A stretch of 6,609 bases of DNA, taken from the NCBI GenBank assembly GCA_013042925.1, contig JABDPH010000199.1, positions 1 to 6,609 on the forward strand, written 5' to 3'. This DNA is from Eudoraea sp. Its GTDB lineage: Bacteria; Bacteroidota; Bacteroidia; Flavobacteriales; Flavobacteriaceae. Made by a program: the position numbers and the translations under genes. The notes under the pieces are model-generated. The model was not told the DNA's origin and ran no database searches. It worked only from the letters and a program-made list of their open reading frames with translations. Positions 1-6,307 of the stretch are shown here, in pieces; positions within the stretch are counted from its first letter, which is position 1; the number at the start of each line of letters is the position of its first letter.

Positions 1-26
1 TATGTATTTGTGCTCCTTATACCTCA
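1..26 (-). CDS. Possible 5' end of a divergent gene leaving the window (very tentative)
   Basis: On the minus strand an ATG at 26-24 opens a frame that stays free of stops to the window edge, but only eight full codons are visible (MRYKEHKY). The only support is a perfect TAnnTTTG element (TAAGTTTG, 48-41 minus strand) placed 14 bases upstream of the ATG, which fits the short leaders of Bacteroidota. Nothing can be said about the product. Eight open codons are expected by chance, so this is a marker for the adjoining sequence rather than a firm call. Confidence 0.15.
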
Positions 27-40
27 TTGAAATATTCGTT

Positions 41-48
41 CAAACTTA
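41..48 (-). promoter_or_regulatory. Bacteroidota -7 element, minus strand (TAAGTTTG)
   Basis: The minus strand reads TAAGTTTG here, an exact match to the TAnnTTTG -7 consensus of the Bacteroidota primary sigma factor. The nearest upstream TTTG on that strand lies at 78-75, giving a 26-base spacer that is longer than the usual 17-23, so the -33 element is poor. It would drive a gene leaving the window to the left. Confidence 0.3.
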
Positions 49-69
49 ATTTGTTAAGAATTTGTTAAA
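48..69. repeat. 11-bp tandem repeat, two units
   Basis: AATTTGTTAAG (48-58) is followed directly by AATTTGTTAAA (59-69), identical in 10 of 11 bases. The period is one helical turn, so both copies face the same side of the DNA. The second copy contains the TTTG that serves as the -33 element of the rightward promoter. It may be an operator or a duplicated -33 region; in DNA this AT-rich, chance duplication is also possible. Confidence 0.45.
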
Positions 70-92
70 TACTTCAAATATTACTATCTTTA
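61..92 (+). promoter_or_regulatory. Bacteroidota-type promoter for the 121-297 microprotein
   Basis: TTTG at 61-64 (-33 element) and TATCTTTA at 85-92 (TAnnTTTG with only the last base different) are separated by 20 bases, inside the 17-23 range normal for Bacteroidota. Transcription would begin near 98-100, leaving a leader of about 20 bases before the GTG at 121. This is the best-formed complete promoter in the window and supports the small gene downstream. Confidence 0.45.
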
Positions 93-120
93 TAGGACCA
101 ACTTTAACATAAATTTTTTT

Positions 121-297
121 GTGGAAGCTTCAGAAAAATTACTTTCGGCCCGGATTCTAACAGCAGTACTATCTGTGTTGCTTATTGCTGTAGTCATTCT
201 TTTTTATAAAGAATATGTCCCGGAATTGCTTCTCAAGGCTGAGCGAGCTATAGCTGCTTCCATGGGTAATATTGACTCTACCATTGCAGCCAGGTAA
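121..297 (+). CDS. Putative 58-residue single-pass membrane microprotein, GTG start
   Basis: A GTG codon begins a frame of 58 residues that starts M(V)EASEKLLSAR. A strongly hydrophobic stretch at about residues 12-29 (ILTAVLSVLLIAVVILFY) suggests one transmembrane helix. A charged amphipathic segment (about residues 30-45, rich in Lys/Glu/Ala/Leu) and an Ala-rich tail ending in AAR follow. No ATG lies between the upstream in-frame stop (55-57) and the GTG. A near-consensus promoter sits at the right distance upstream. Ala, Leu and Glu content looks coding rather than random, unlike the AT-rich flanks. I do not recognise a family. It could be a real membrane microprotein, or the remnant of a longer gene. 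Confidence 0.4.
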   Translation: MEASEKLLSARILTAVLSVLLIAVVILFYKEYVPELLLKAERAIAASMGNIDSTIAAR

Positions 298-551
298 ATT
301 TTCTTTTTCGTTTAATTTTTAAATTCATTAATTGCGTTATTAAGCGCCCTGATTCTTCATTCCCTATACTGAATTCTCCCCTCCTGTCTAGTATTGTAAA
401 CAACTTAAATCCATAGCTGACCAACTCTTACTCAACTGTTGGACTACCTAAGTAAAAGTTATCAATGTAATAGCTTGTATTTTATGTGTTTATATACCAT
501 AAATGGTTTTTTTTAAGTACCTTTTAACGAACAACTATAAACCAAAACAAA
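298..551. other. Gene-free stretch, about 250 bp
   Basis: No convincing reading frame, RNA gene or terminator was seen between the microprotein and the secreted-protein gene. A weak -7-like TACCTTTT lies at 518-525, about 26 bases ahead of the ATG at 552, without an obvious TTG at the -33 position. A weak CCAAC/GTTGG inverted repeat (421-425 with 438-442) has a 12-base loop. The last bases before 552 are an A/C-rich leader (AACCAAAACAAA) typical of Bacteroidota start sites; a very similar leader precedes the gene at 4562. Confidence 0.6.
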
Positions 552-1262
552 ATGAAAAAATTAATTCTTTCTTCACTGCTGCTAGTGACCTTCACTATAA
601 GCGCTCAGGATTTCTATTGGACCTATTACAATTTTAGTGTGGAGCCTGAAAATGAGGCTACAGTATTAAAACTTGTAGAAGACTATTTTAAAGAACATAA
701 AAATGATGGTGTAACTGTTCGTTTTTTTGAGAACCACTTTAGTGACGGCGATAATAACTATAGCCATTCCATTGGGTTTTCAGGTTCCCTGGATGCCATG
801 GGAAATCAATATTCCGGTACTCAGAGCGATTCCTGGGACTTGTTTTTAACAAGGGTAAACCAACATATCGAAGGTTCCTTTAGTTCTTTTATGGGACGTG
901 GTATTTCTACCCATGGGCCGGCTACAGAAGGTAATGTTTGGCCCATTCAAAATTATATCTACATTCATGTGAAAGATCCCAGTGCCTTTTTGCCAGCCAG
1001 GGAAAAATATTTTTCTTCGTTTAAATCAGATGTAAGACTTACTGTTTTAGGAAGTATCTCTTCTGGTCGTTCAACGCATGGCGAGACTCATATGGTTATT
1101 CAGGGTTATAAAGATTTTAAATCGGCCATGGCAGGTATTGATGCGCTTCTTACTCCGGATCAGGTTGAAGCACGTAAGAAAGCCTGGAAAGAATTTGGTG
1201 AAAATAATGGTGGGGTATCCGTAATACGCACAGGGACACGTATCCTATTGGGAAAATGGTAA
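552..1262 (+). CDS. Secreted protein of unknown function with two similar alpha/beta halves
   Basis: 236 residues. The N-terminus (MKKLILSSLLLVTFTISAQ) is a clear Sec signal peptide, probably cut after Gln19 (SAQ|DF), so the mature protein is periplasmic or exported. I do not recognise a named family. The mature part appears to hold an internal duplication: residues 25-84 and 135-195 align through a beta strand (YNFSVEP / YIYIHVKDP), an amphipathic helix containing KLVEDYF / AREKYF, a second strand, then strands ending in DAMG / SAMAG. This strand-helix-strand pattern recalls ferredoxin-like or dimeric alpha-beta-barrel modules, which is inference only. STHG occurs twice (119-122 and 174-177). 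The ATG follows an A-rich leader without a Shine-Dalgarno sequence. An intrinsic terminator directly after the stop, and about 250 bp of non-coding DNA before it, indicate a single-gene transcription unit. Confidence 0.88.
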   Translation: MKKLILSSLLLVTFTISAQDFYWTYYNFSVEPENEATVLKLVEDYFKEHKNDGVTVRFFENHFSDGDNNYSHSIGFSGSLDAMGNQYSGTQSDSWDLFLTRVNQHIEGSFSSFMGRGISTHGPATEGNVWPIQNYIYIHVKDPSAFLPAREKYFSSFKSDVRLTVLGSISSGRSTHGETHMVIQGYKDFKSAMAGIDALLTPDQVEARKKAWKEFGENNGGVSVIRTGTRILLGKW

Positions 1263-1280
1263 AAACATCAATTTAAGATA

Positions 1281-1311
1281 AAAGCCCCTTTCATAATAAG
1301 GGGCTTTTTTT
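1281..1311 (+). terminator. Rho-independent terminator after the secreted-protein gene
   Basis: AAAGCCCCTT (1281-1290) and AAGGGGCTTT (1298-1307) form a perfect 10-bp stem with a 7-base loop, and the T run continues to 1311. It begins 18 bases after the stop at 1262 and separates that gene from the permease downstream. Confidence 0.93.
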
Positions 1312-1336
1312 GTAAACTTAATTATTGGAAATAACA

Positions 1337-1369
1337 ATGGAGAATCGGAATTACGACTTTAAGCATTAG
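1337..1369 (+). other. Ten-codon ATG reading frame in frame with the permease, ended by TAG
   Basis: ATG at 1337 encodes MENRNYDFKH, then TAG (1367-1369). One codon later, in the same frame, lies the TTG (1373) from which the permease can be read. It may be a leader peptide allowing re-initiation at the TTG, an N-terminal extension of the permease broken by a nonsense change, or a chance ATG. Confidence 0.35.
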
Positions 1370-1372
1370 AAC

Positions 1373-2668
1373 TTGGATAAAATAAAGAACAAAATAGGCT
1401 GGAAGGTAGCCGCGGCACTAGTGGTTGCCAATATGATTGGAACAGGTGTTTTTACAAGCCTGGGGTTTCAGCTCCAGGATGTGACCAACACATGGTCCAT
1501 TCTATTGCTTTGGACTCTGGGTGGTGTCATGGCAATTACAGGGGCTTTTTGTTATGCCGAGATAGGAAGTGCCATTAATAAATCTGGCGGAGAGTATATA
1601 TTTCTATCAAAATTGTTTAATCCGTTGATCGGATATCTTTCAGGCTGGATTTCACTAACTGTGGGATTCGCAGCTCCCGTAGCCTTGGCTGCTATGGCAC
1701 TAGGCGTATATCTGGGAAATGTATTAAATATTGACAACACCTTGCTTGCCGTTTCTGTCATACTTATATTATCTGTTATACACTCCTTTAATCTTAATGT
1801 AAGTAGCAGATTTCAGTCATTTGCAACCTGGTTTAAGGTTTTATTGGTTATTTCTCTTATCCTTATTGGCCTTTATTATACAGAAGTTGATTCTGCTCTG
1901 GATTTTTCTAATACCTGGGTAACAGAGATTCTAACTCCTTCATTTGCAATAGCTTTTGTATATGTGAGTTATTCCTATACCGGCTGGAATGCTGCAGCAT
2001 ATATTATTGAAGAGATAGATAAGCCGCGAATTACCCTTCCAAAAGCACTGGTAAGGGGTACTATTCTGGTAACCCTTTTATACGTCCTCTTACAGTTCGT
2101 ATTTCTTAAACACGGAGCTTTGGGCGAATTACAAGGACAACTTGACATTGGACATGTTTATGCCACGAATTTATTTGGTATTCAGGGAGCAAAAACTATA
2201 AATATCCTAATATCATTCTTCTTAATCTCCGGAATAAGCGCCATGATCTGGGTAGGGCCAAGGGTTTCGCAGGCTATGAGCAAAGATTACAAGGTTTGGC
2301 ATTTTTTACGAAAGACTAATAAAAATAATCTTCCTGTGGCGGCTGTTTGGTTTCAGGCGGTGTTAAGTATCATCTATGTACTTACAGGCACCTTTGAAAG
2401 CGTACTGTTGTATTGGGGTTTTATCTTGCAATTAAGCGCTGCCCTCACGGTAACAGGTGTTTTTGTATTGCGAAAAAAAGAATCTGCTTCAGCATACTTC
2501 AAAACACCCTTTTATCCTTTACTTCCAATAGTCTTTATTTTATTTAGTATTTGGGTCTTGATTTATCTGTTGATTGATAAACCTGTAGAAAGTATAATTG
2601 GCCTTGTAATATTAGGTGTTGGTGTGCTTACCTATTTTATTAATAAAAAGATTACCAGATCTTCCTGA
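1373..2668 (+). CDS. APC-superfamily amino acid permease, TTG start
   Basis: 431 residues and about 12 hydrophobic helices, the standard length and topology of APC transporters in the cytoplasmic membrane. TM1 carries the broken-helix substrate motif as GTGVF (23-27). YAEIGSAINKSGGEY (61-75) matches the conserved loop after TM2. TM6 and its following loop (about 191-226) carry the family signature with YTGWNAAAY and EEIDKPRITLPKAL. GPRV (295-298) is also typical. This resembles SteT/FrlA/LAT-type carriers that exchange or symport amino acids; the substrate cannot be told from sequence alone. The start is unusual: TTG at 1373 is the only start-like codon between the in-frame TAG (1367) and Met21, and Met21 lies inside TM1 at the motif, so starting there would destroy the carrier. 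The gene stands alone behind a terminator, and no strong terminator was seen after it. Confidence 0.92.
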   Translation: MDKIKNKIGWKVAAALVVANMIGTGVFTSLGFQLQDVTNTWSILLLWTLGGVMAITGAFCYAEIGSAINKSGGEYIFLSKLFNPLIGYLSGWISLTVGFAAPVALAAMALGVYLGNVLNIDNTLLAVSVILILSVIHSFNLNVSSRFQSFATWFKVLLVISLILIGLYYTEVDSALDFSNTWVTEILTPSFAIAFVYVSYSYTGWNAAAYIIEEIDKPRITLPKALVRGTILVTLLYVLLQFVFLKHGALGELQGQLDIGHVYATNLFGIQGAKTINILISFFLISGISAMIWVGPRVSQAMSKDYKVWHFLRKTNKNNLPVAAVWFQAVLSIIYVLTGTFESVLLYWGFILQLSAALTVTGVFVLRKKESASAYFKTPFYPLLPIVFILFSIWVLIYLLIDKPVESIIGLVILGVGVLTYFINKKITRSS

Positions 2669-2679
2669 AAGAATAATTA

Positions 2680-2744
2680 TAGTTTCTGTTTAGGCAATAA
2701 ATGGTTATCTTGATGCTCATGGTAGTTTCTCTTAGACAATAAAT
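2680..2744. repeat. Imperfect direct repeat, about 22-23 bp, 43 bp apart
   Basis: The segments 2680-2702 and 2723-2744 share TAGTTTCT at the left and CAATAAAT at the right. In the alignment they differ by one inserted base and two substitutions (20 of 23 columns identical). They lie in the gap between the permease and the epimerase gene, so they may be regulator sites for the operon beginning at 2819 or a small local duplication. Confidence 0.5.
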
Positions 2745-2783
2745 ATTAGACCTGTTTTATTTTAAGATTTTATTGAACTAAAG

Positions 2784-2805
2784 AATTGGTTCAGAGGGAA
2801 CAATT
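2784..2805 (+). promoter_or_regulatory. Imperfect inverted repeat just upstream of the epimerase gene
   Basis: AATTGGTTC (2784-2792) and GAACAATT (2798-2805) pair over 8 bp with one bulged G and a 5-base loop, ending 13 bases before the ATG at 2819. It could be an operator for a dimeric regulator or a leader-RNA hairpin near the translation start. No T run follows, so it is not a terminator. Confidence 0.3.
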
Positions 2806-2818
2806 AAGTATCTGAATA

Positions 2819-3796
2819 ATGAAAAATAAAATTTCCAGAAGAAAAGCCCTGGCAACAAGTCTGAAGGTTTCGTTAGCAGCAATAGGTGGGTATGCCTTTA
2901 ATTCAACTAAACAGGCTCTGCCATATATTGAAAGTAGTTCATTAAGAAAGAAACTGCCAGTAAGAATAAGCTTGAACACCTCTACCCTTTTACATTATAA
3001 ATTAGATGTTGATGTCCAAATTGATATGGTTGCTGATGCCGGATTTGACGGAGTTGAACTCTGGATGCGCGACATACAGGCATATCTGGAAAAAGGAGGC
3101 AAAGCTGAAGAGTTAAGAAGAAAACTGGAAGACAGGGGGCTGGTACTTGAAAACATAATTGGCTTTTCAAAATGGTGTAGTGATATTCCTGATGAAAGGG
3201 AAAAAGCCCTGGAACAATTGCGTGAGGAGATGATGATTATTGCTGACATGGGCGGTAAATATATAGCAGCACCCGTTCAGGGAATTGAATCTTTGGATAG
3301 CAATAAATTTGATGATTACGCCGAACGTTATAATGCGATCCTTAATCTCGGAGATGAAACCGGGGTCACACCAATACTCGAACTTTGGGGAATGGGCGCT
3401 CTGAATAAAGTAGCCGATTGTGCTCACATTGCTATCGCCACCGGGCACCCAAAGGCCACAATATTACTCGATTTTTATCATGTACACCGTGGAGGGAATG
3501 ATTGGGATACTATGGATATTCTGAATGGACAAAGACTGCCGGTAATGCACATAAACGATTACCCATCAAGCCCATCCTATGAATTATTAAAAGACTCCGA
3601 CAGAGTTTTACCGGGAGAAGGTGTATGTCCGTTTGACATACTTATTCCAAAATTATATAAGTCCGGCTTCAGGGGTGGATTTTCCGTAGAACTTTTCAAT
3701 AAAGAATATTGGGAGTCGATGGATGCGGAGACCATGTTGAAAAATAGTTATGAGAAGACCTATGAGGTAGTTGAAAGAGCCCTCGCAAAAATGTAA
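2819..3796 (+). CDS. Tat-exported sugar phosphate isomerase/epimerase-like TIM-barrel protein
   Basis: 325 residues of the xylose-isomerase-like TIM-barrel family (AP_endonuc_2 fold; relatives include tagatose 3-epimerase, IolE/IolI and YcjR). Residues 5-28 form a twin-arginine signal (ISRRKAL followed by a mild hydrophobic stretch), so the folded, probably metal-loaded protein should be exported. The expected divalent-metal ligands are visible: Glu188 (ILELW), Asp218 (LLDFYH), His244 (MHINDY) and Glu291 (SVELF). His221 three residues after the Asp, Arg262 before PGEG (265-268) and Glu80 (VELW) match conserved active-site positions. The likely reaction is metal-dependent isomerisation or epimerisation of a sugar or keto-sugar; the exact substrate is unknown. 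It lies 35 bp ahead of a DUF1080 gene, with which it is probably co-transcribed, and that suggests a modified or 3-keto-sugar pathway. A-rich start region, no Shine-Dalgarno sequence. Confidence 0.9.
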   Translation: MKNKISRRKALATSLKVSLAAIGGYAFNSTKQALPYIESSSLRKKLPVRISLNTSTLLHYKLDVDVQIDMVADAGFDGVELWMRDIQAYLEKGGKAEELRRKLEDRGLVLENIIGFSKWCSDIPDEREKALEQLREEMMIIADMGGKYIAAPVQGIESLDSNKFDDYAERYNAILNLGDETGVTPILELWGMGALNKVADCAHIAIATGHPKATILLDFYHVHRGGNDWDTMDILNGQRLPVMHINDYPSSPSYELLKDSDRVLPGEGVCPFDILIPKLYKSGFRGGFSVELFNKEYWESMDAETMLKNSYEKTYEVVERALAKM

Positions 3797-3831
3797 TTCA
3801 AATCCTGATAATCACACCATAAACTTAAATC

Positions 3832-4491
3832 ATGATGAAACTAAGATTAAACTATATGATTATTCTCCTTCTTTGTCTGGGAATTTGTACTCCGTCTTTA
3901 GCGCAGGAAATGAAAAGCAATGATAGCAGCGCCTGGATTTCACTATTTAACGGGAAAGACCTTGAGGGGTGGAAAGTTGGGGTTAACGCTTCTACATTTT
4001 CTGTAGAAGATGGTACCATAAAAGTTGACGGCGAGAGAGCACATTTGTTTTATGCGGGCGATGTGGAAAATCACCAGTTTCGGAATTTTGAATTCAAAGC
4101 AACGGTAATGACAAAACCAGGAGCGAATTCCGGTATTTATTTCCATACCAAATATCAGGAAGATGGATGGCCCTTGTACGGTTATGAAGCGCAGGTGAAT
4201 AATTCACAAGGCGATTGGAAAAGAACAGGAAGTCTTTATGGAATAGTGGATATTAAGGAAAATTATGCAAGAGATAATGAATGGTATACAGAATATATAA
4301 AAGTAGAAGGCAAGCGCATTATTATAAAAATAAATGATATCGTAGTCGTTGATTATACAGAACCTGAAAAGCCTTTTCGGGAAGGAGACGGTATATACAG
4401 GGTGCTGGGTACAGGCACTTTTGCTTTGCAGGGGCATGACCCCGGAAGCATTGTTTTTTATAAAGATATTATGGTCCGTCCTTTACCCTGA
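3832..4491 (+). CDS. DUF1080 / 3-keto-disaccharide hydrolase family protein, secreted
   Basis: 219 residues. A Sec signal peptide (residues 1-25, ending PSLAQ|EM) directs it to the periplasm or beyond; the lack of a lipobox Cys argues for a soluble form. The remainder is one concanavalin-A-like jelly-roll domain of PF06439. It opens with WISLFNGKDLEGW (35-47) and continues with PGANSGIYFHT (96-106), YGYEAQVNN (116-124), TGSLYGI (132-138) and the closing FALQGHDPGS (197-206). Characterised members of this family cleave glycosides whose sugar has been oxidised at C3, giving the Pfam name; many others bind or act on undetermined glycans. Conserved His105, Glu119, Gln121 and His202 are plausible site residues (inference). 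The gene begins with ATGATG, so either Met could start it. The 35-bp gap to the epimerase gene upstream suggests one operon, with an oxidised sugar as shared substrate. Confidence 0.9.
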   Translation: MMKLRLNYMIILLLCLGICTPSLAQEMKSNDSSAWISLFNGKDLEGWKVGVNASTFSVEDGTIKVDGERAHLFYAGDVENHQFRNFEFKATVMTKPGANSGIYFHTKYQEDGWPLYGYEAQVNNSQGDWKRTGSLYGIVDIKENYARDNEWYTEYIKVEGKRIIIKINDIVVVDYTEPEKPFREGDGIYRVLGTGTFALQGHDPGSIVFYKDIMVRPLP

Positions 4492-4561
4492 TTTACCTTG
4501 AATTCCGAATATTATATTAATAGTGTATTTTTAAGAATCTTTATCAACCAAACCAAAATCA

Positions 4562-6130
4562 ATGAAAAAAATTCTAAGTTATTTCGGAGTGCTTCTATTC
4601 GTAGCCCTGGTTCTTAACTGTGGTGACAAACAAACAGCTGAAAAAGAATCCGACAAAAAGGACCGAAATATGTTCGGTCATTATATCCCACGCGGACTAA
4701 CCAAAACAACAGAAGGTCTTAGCCCGGGCTATGCAATGTTCTCAGCAGCTAATTCGCCATACACCTATCTCGTAAATAGAAAAGGAGAAGTTGTACATGA
4801 ATGGAAAGGGACTTATGCAGCATTCAATCCTTATCTGATGGACGATGGTTCCGTGGTGATGGGCGAGAATGATCCGGACTACCCTGTATTTGGATTTGGT
4901 GGACCCTATGGGCGGATCCAAAAAATTAGCTGGGATGGAAAAATTTTATGGGATTTTGAATATTCAGATACTACACAAATATTACATCACGATTTTGCGG
5001 TTATGCCCAATGGCAATATTCTGGCCATAGCTTACGAAACCTCTTCTTATGACTATGCACTGGCTCGTGGAAGAAAACCAGAACTCATTCCCAGGTCAGG
5101 GCCATGGATGGAAAAAATCATTGAAATTGAACCTCAGGGAACAAGTGGAGGCAAAATTGTATGGGAATGGCGCATAGTAGATCACCTGATTCAGGACTTT
5201 GATGAAACCAAAGCCAATTATGGTAATGTAGCGGAGCATCCGGAATTATTTAATTTTAACGTGGGAGATTCAGTCCCTGCGCGTATAACACAGGACAGCC
5301 TGGACATTTTAAAAACAATGGGAAAGGGTGGTAGAAACCTTACTCTTGATAACCCCTATTCAGATATATTTCATATTAATGCCATTAACTATAATGAAGA
5401 ATTAGATCAGATCGCTTTGAGCTCACCTGAGCTGAGCGAAGTATTTATAATTGACCACAGTGTATCTACTGAAGAAGCAGCAGGTCATCAGGGTGGCAAC
5501 AGTGGAAAGGGCGGTGATATATTATTCCGTTGGGGAAATCCCGAAAATTATCATATGGGAGATTCCACAGACCGTAAGCTTTATTACCAGCACGATATTC
5601 GATGGATTGAAAAGGGAACGCCAGGGGAAGGAAATCTTACCCTATATAATAATGATATTCCAATGGGGCCGGATAGTCTGCATTATTCAGCCATATACGA
5701 ACTTGATCCCGGTTTAATGGAAGATGGAAATTACAAAATGATGGTAAATGACCGTGTCGGGCCGGAAGAAGAACCCGTATGGACTTATGTGGCCAAGGAT
5801 ACCATCTCGTTTTACGGGAGTTTTATTTCAGGGGCACACCGCATGGAAAATGGTAATACATTTATTAATGAGGGGCCAAAGGGCCGATTGTTTGAAGTTA
5901 CCCCTGACAGGGACGTTGTATGGGAATATTTAGTTCCTTACCGCGGAAACATTCATAAACCCAACGGAGATCCTACGGATATGATGCCCATGACCTATAG
6001 TACATTCCGGGCCACTTTTGTGCCAGCAGATCATCCGGCTTTACAAGGAAAAGAATTAAAACCTCTGGATCCTCAACCTGAGCCATTTGTAATGCCTCCA
6101 CCACCACCTGAAGAGGACAAGAAGACTTAA
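4562..6130 (+). CDS. Arylsulfotransferase (ASST)-like beta-propeller lipoprotein lacking the expected catalytic Arg
   Basis: 522 residues. The N-terminus MKKILSYFGVLLFVALVLNC is a lipoprotein signal with Cys20 as the lipid-attachment residue; Asn at -1 is atypical for a lipobox (normally Gly/Ala/Ser). The body has repeated PQQ-like propeller blades: YLVNRKGEVVHEW (69-81), ISWDGKILWDFEY, IEIEPQGTSGGKIVWEW and FEVTPDRDVVWEY, plus recurring NGN turns. It resembles PF05935 arylsulfotransferases, which move sulfate between phenols through a histidine. His143 (HHDF...PNGN), His271 (FHINAI) and His344 (YYQHD) sit where ASST has His252, His356 and His436. The residue 18 after His271, where ASST has Arg374, is Pro289 (ALSSP). 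It belongs to a divergent branch with the segment STEEAAGH (302-309). The tail is acidic and proline-rich (MPPPPPEEDKKT). The true activity is uncertain. It is 70 bp after the DUF1080 gene, with an A/C-rich leader like that at 552; it may be co-transcribed or have its own promoter. Confidence 0.88.
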   Translation: MKKILSYFGVLLFVALVLNCGDKQTAEKESDKKDRNMFGHYIPRGLTKTTEGLSPGYAMFSAANSPYTYLVNRKGEVVHEWKGTYAAFNPYLMDDGSVVMGENDPDYPVFGFGGPYGRIQKISWDGKILWDFEYSDTTQILHHDFAVMPNGNILAIAYETSSYDYALARGRKPELIPRSGPWMEKIIEIEPQGTSGGKIVWEWRIVDHLIQDFDETKANYGNVAEHPELFNFNVGDSVPARITQDSLDILKTMGKGGRNLTLDNPYSDIFHINAINYNEELDQIALSSPELSEVFIIDHSVSTEEAAGHQGGNSGKGGDILFRWGNPENYHMGDSTDRKLYYQHDIRWIEKGTPGEGNLTLYNNDIPMGPDSLHYSAIYELDPGLMEDGNYKMMVNDRVGPEEEPVWTYVAKDTISFYGSFISGAHRMENGNTFINEGPKGRLFEVTPDRDVVWEYLVPYRGNIHKPNGDPTDMMPMTYSTFRATFVPADHPALQGKELKPLDPQPEPFVMPPPPPEEDKKT

Positions 6131-6148
6131 TTTTGATAAACTAAGGAT

Positions 6149-6277
6149 ATGGATGGCATTGATGTGTTTATGGTGATTGCCATTATCCTTTTCGCAAGAC
6201 TTGGAGTACGTTTACTAGGAGGTTATCGCAAAATGAAAAAAAACAATAAAAAGGATTCCGAGAATGAGGAATCCTAA
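6149..6277 (+). CDS. 42-residue membrane microprotein
   Basis: The ATG at 6149, 18 bases after the stop of the ASST-like gene, opens a frame MDGIDVFMVIAIILFARLGV and so on, ending in a Lys/Asn/Asp/Glu tail (KKDSENEES). Residues 6-26 form one hydrophobic helix with an internal Arg pair, and the remaining 16 or so residues are highly charged, so a single-pass inner-membrane topology with a soluble tail is likely. An in-frame stop (6137-6139) just upstream fixes the start. The close spacing on both sides suggests the last genes are transcribed together. No family is recognised; its length puts it below usual gene-calling limits. Confidence 0.55.
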   Translation: MDGIDVFMVIAIILFARLGVRLLGGYRKMKKNNKKDSENEES

Positions 6278-6307
6278 AAATCGGTAATATAAATAAAAAC
6301 AATCAGT

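Noticed and set aside
421..442. CCAAC/GTTGG inverted repeat as a possible terminator for the 58-residue microprotein
   Set aside because: Only five pairs, a 12-base loop and no T run; too weak, and more than 120 bases after the stop.
1552..1761. Minus-strand open frames inside the permease, epimerase and DUF1080 genes, and plus-strand frames inside the ASST-like gene
   Set aside because: They lie wholly within well-supported genes, have no family motifs, and look like out-of-frame shadows.
4498..4533. TTG (4498) and TATTTTTA (4526) as a promoter for the ASST-like gene
   Set aside because: The spacer is 25 bases and the -7 element lacks the final G; not strong enough to separate this gene from the upstream operon.
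5451..5717. Possible frameshift or second gene within the ASST-like gene
   Set aside because: The main frame is continuous over 522 residues with propeller motifs on both sides of this stretch, so the alternative frame is not needed.
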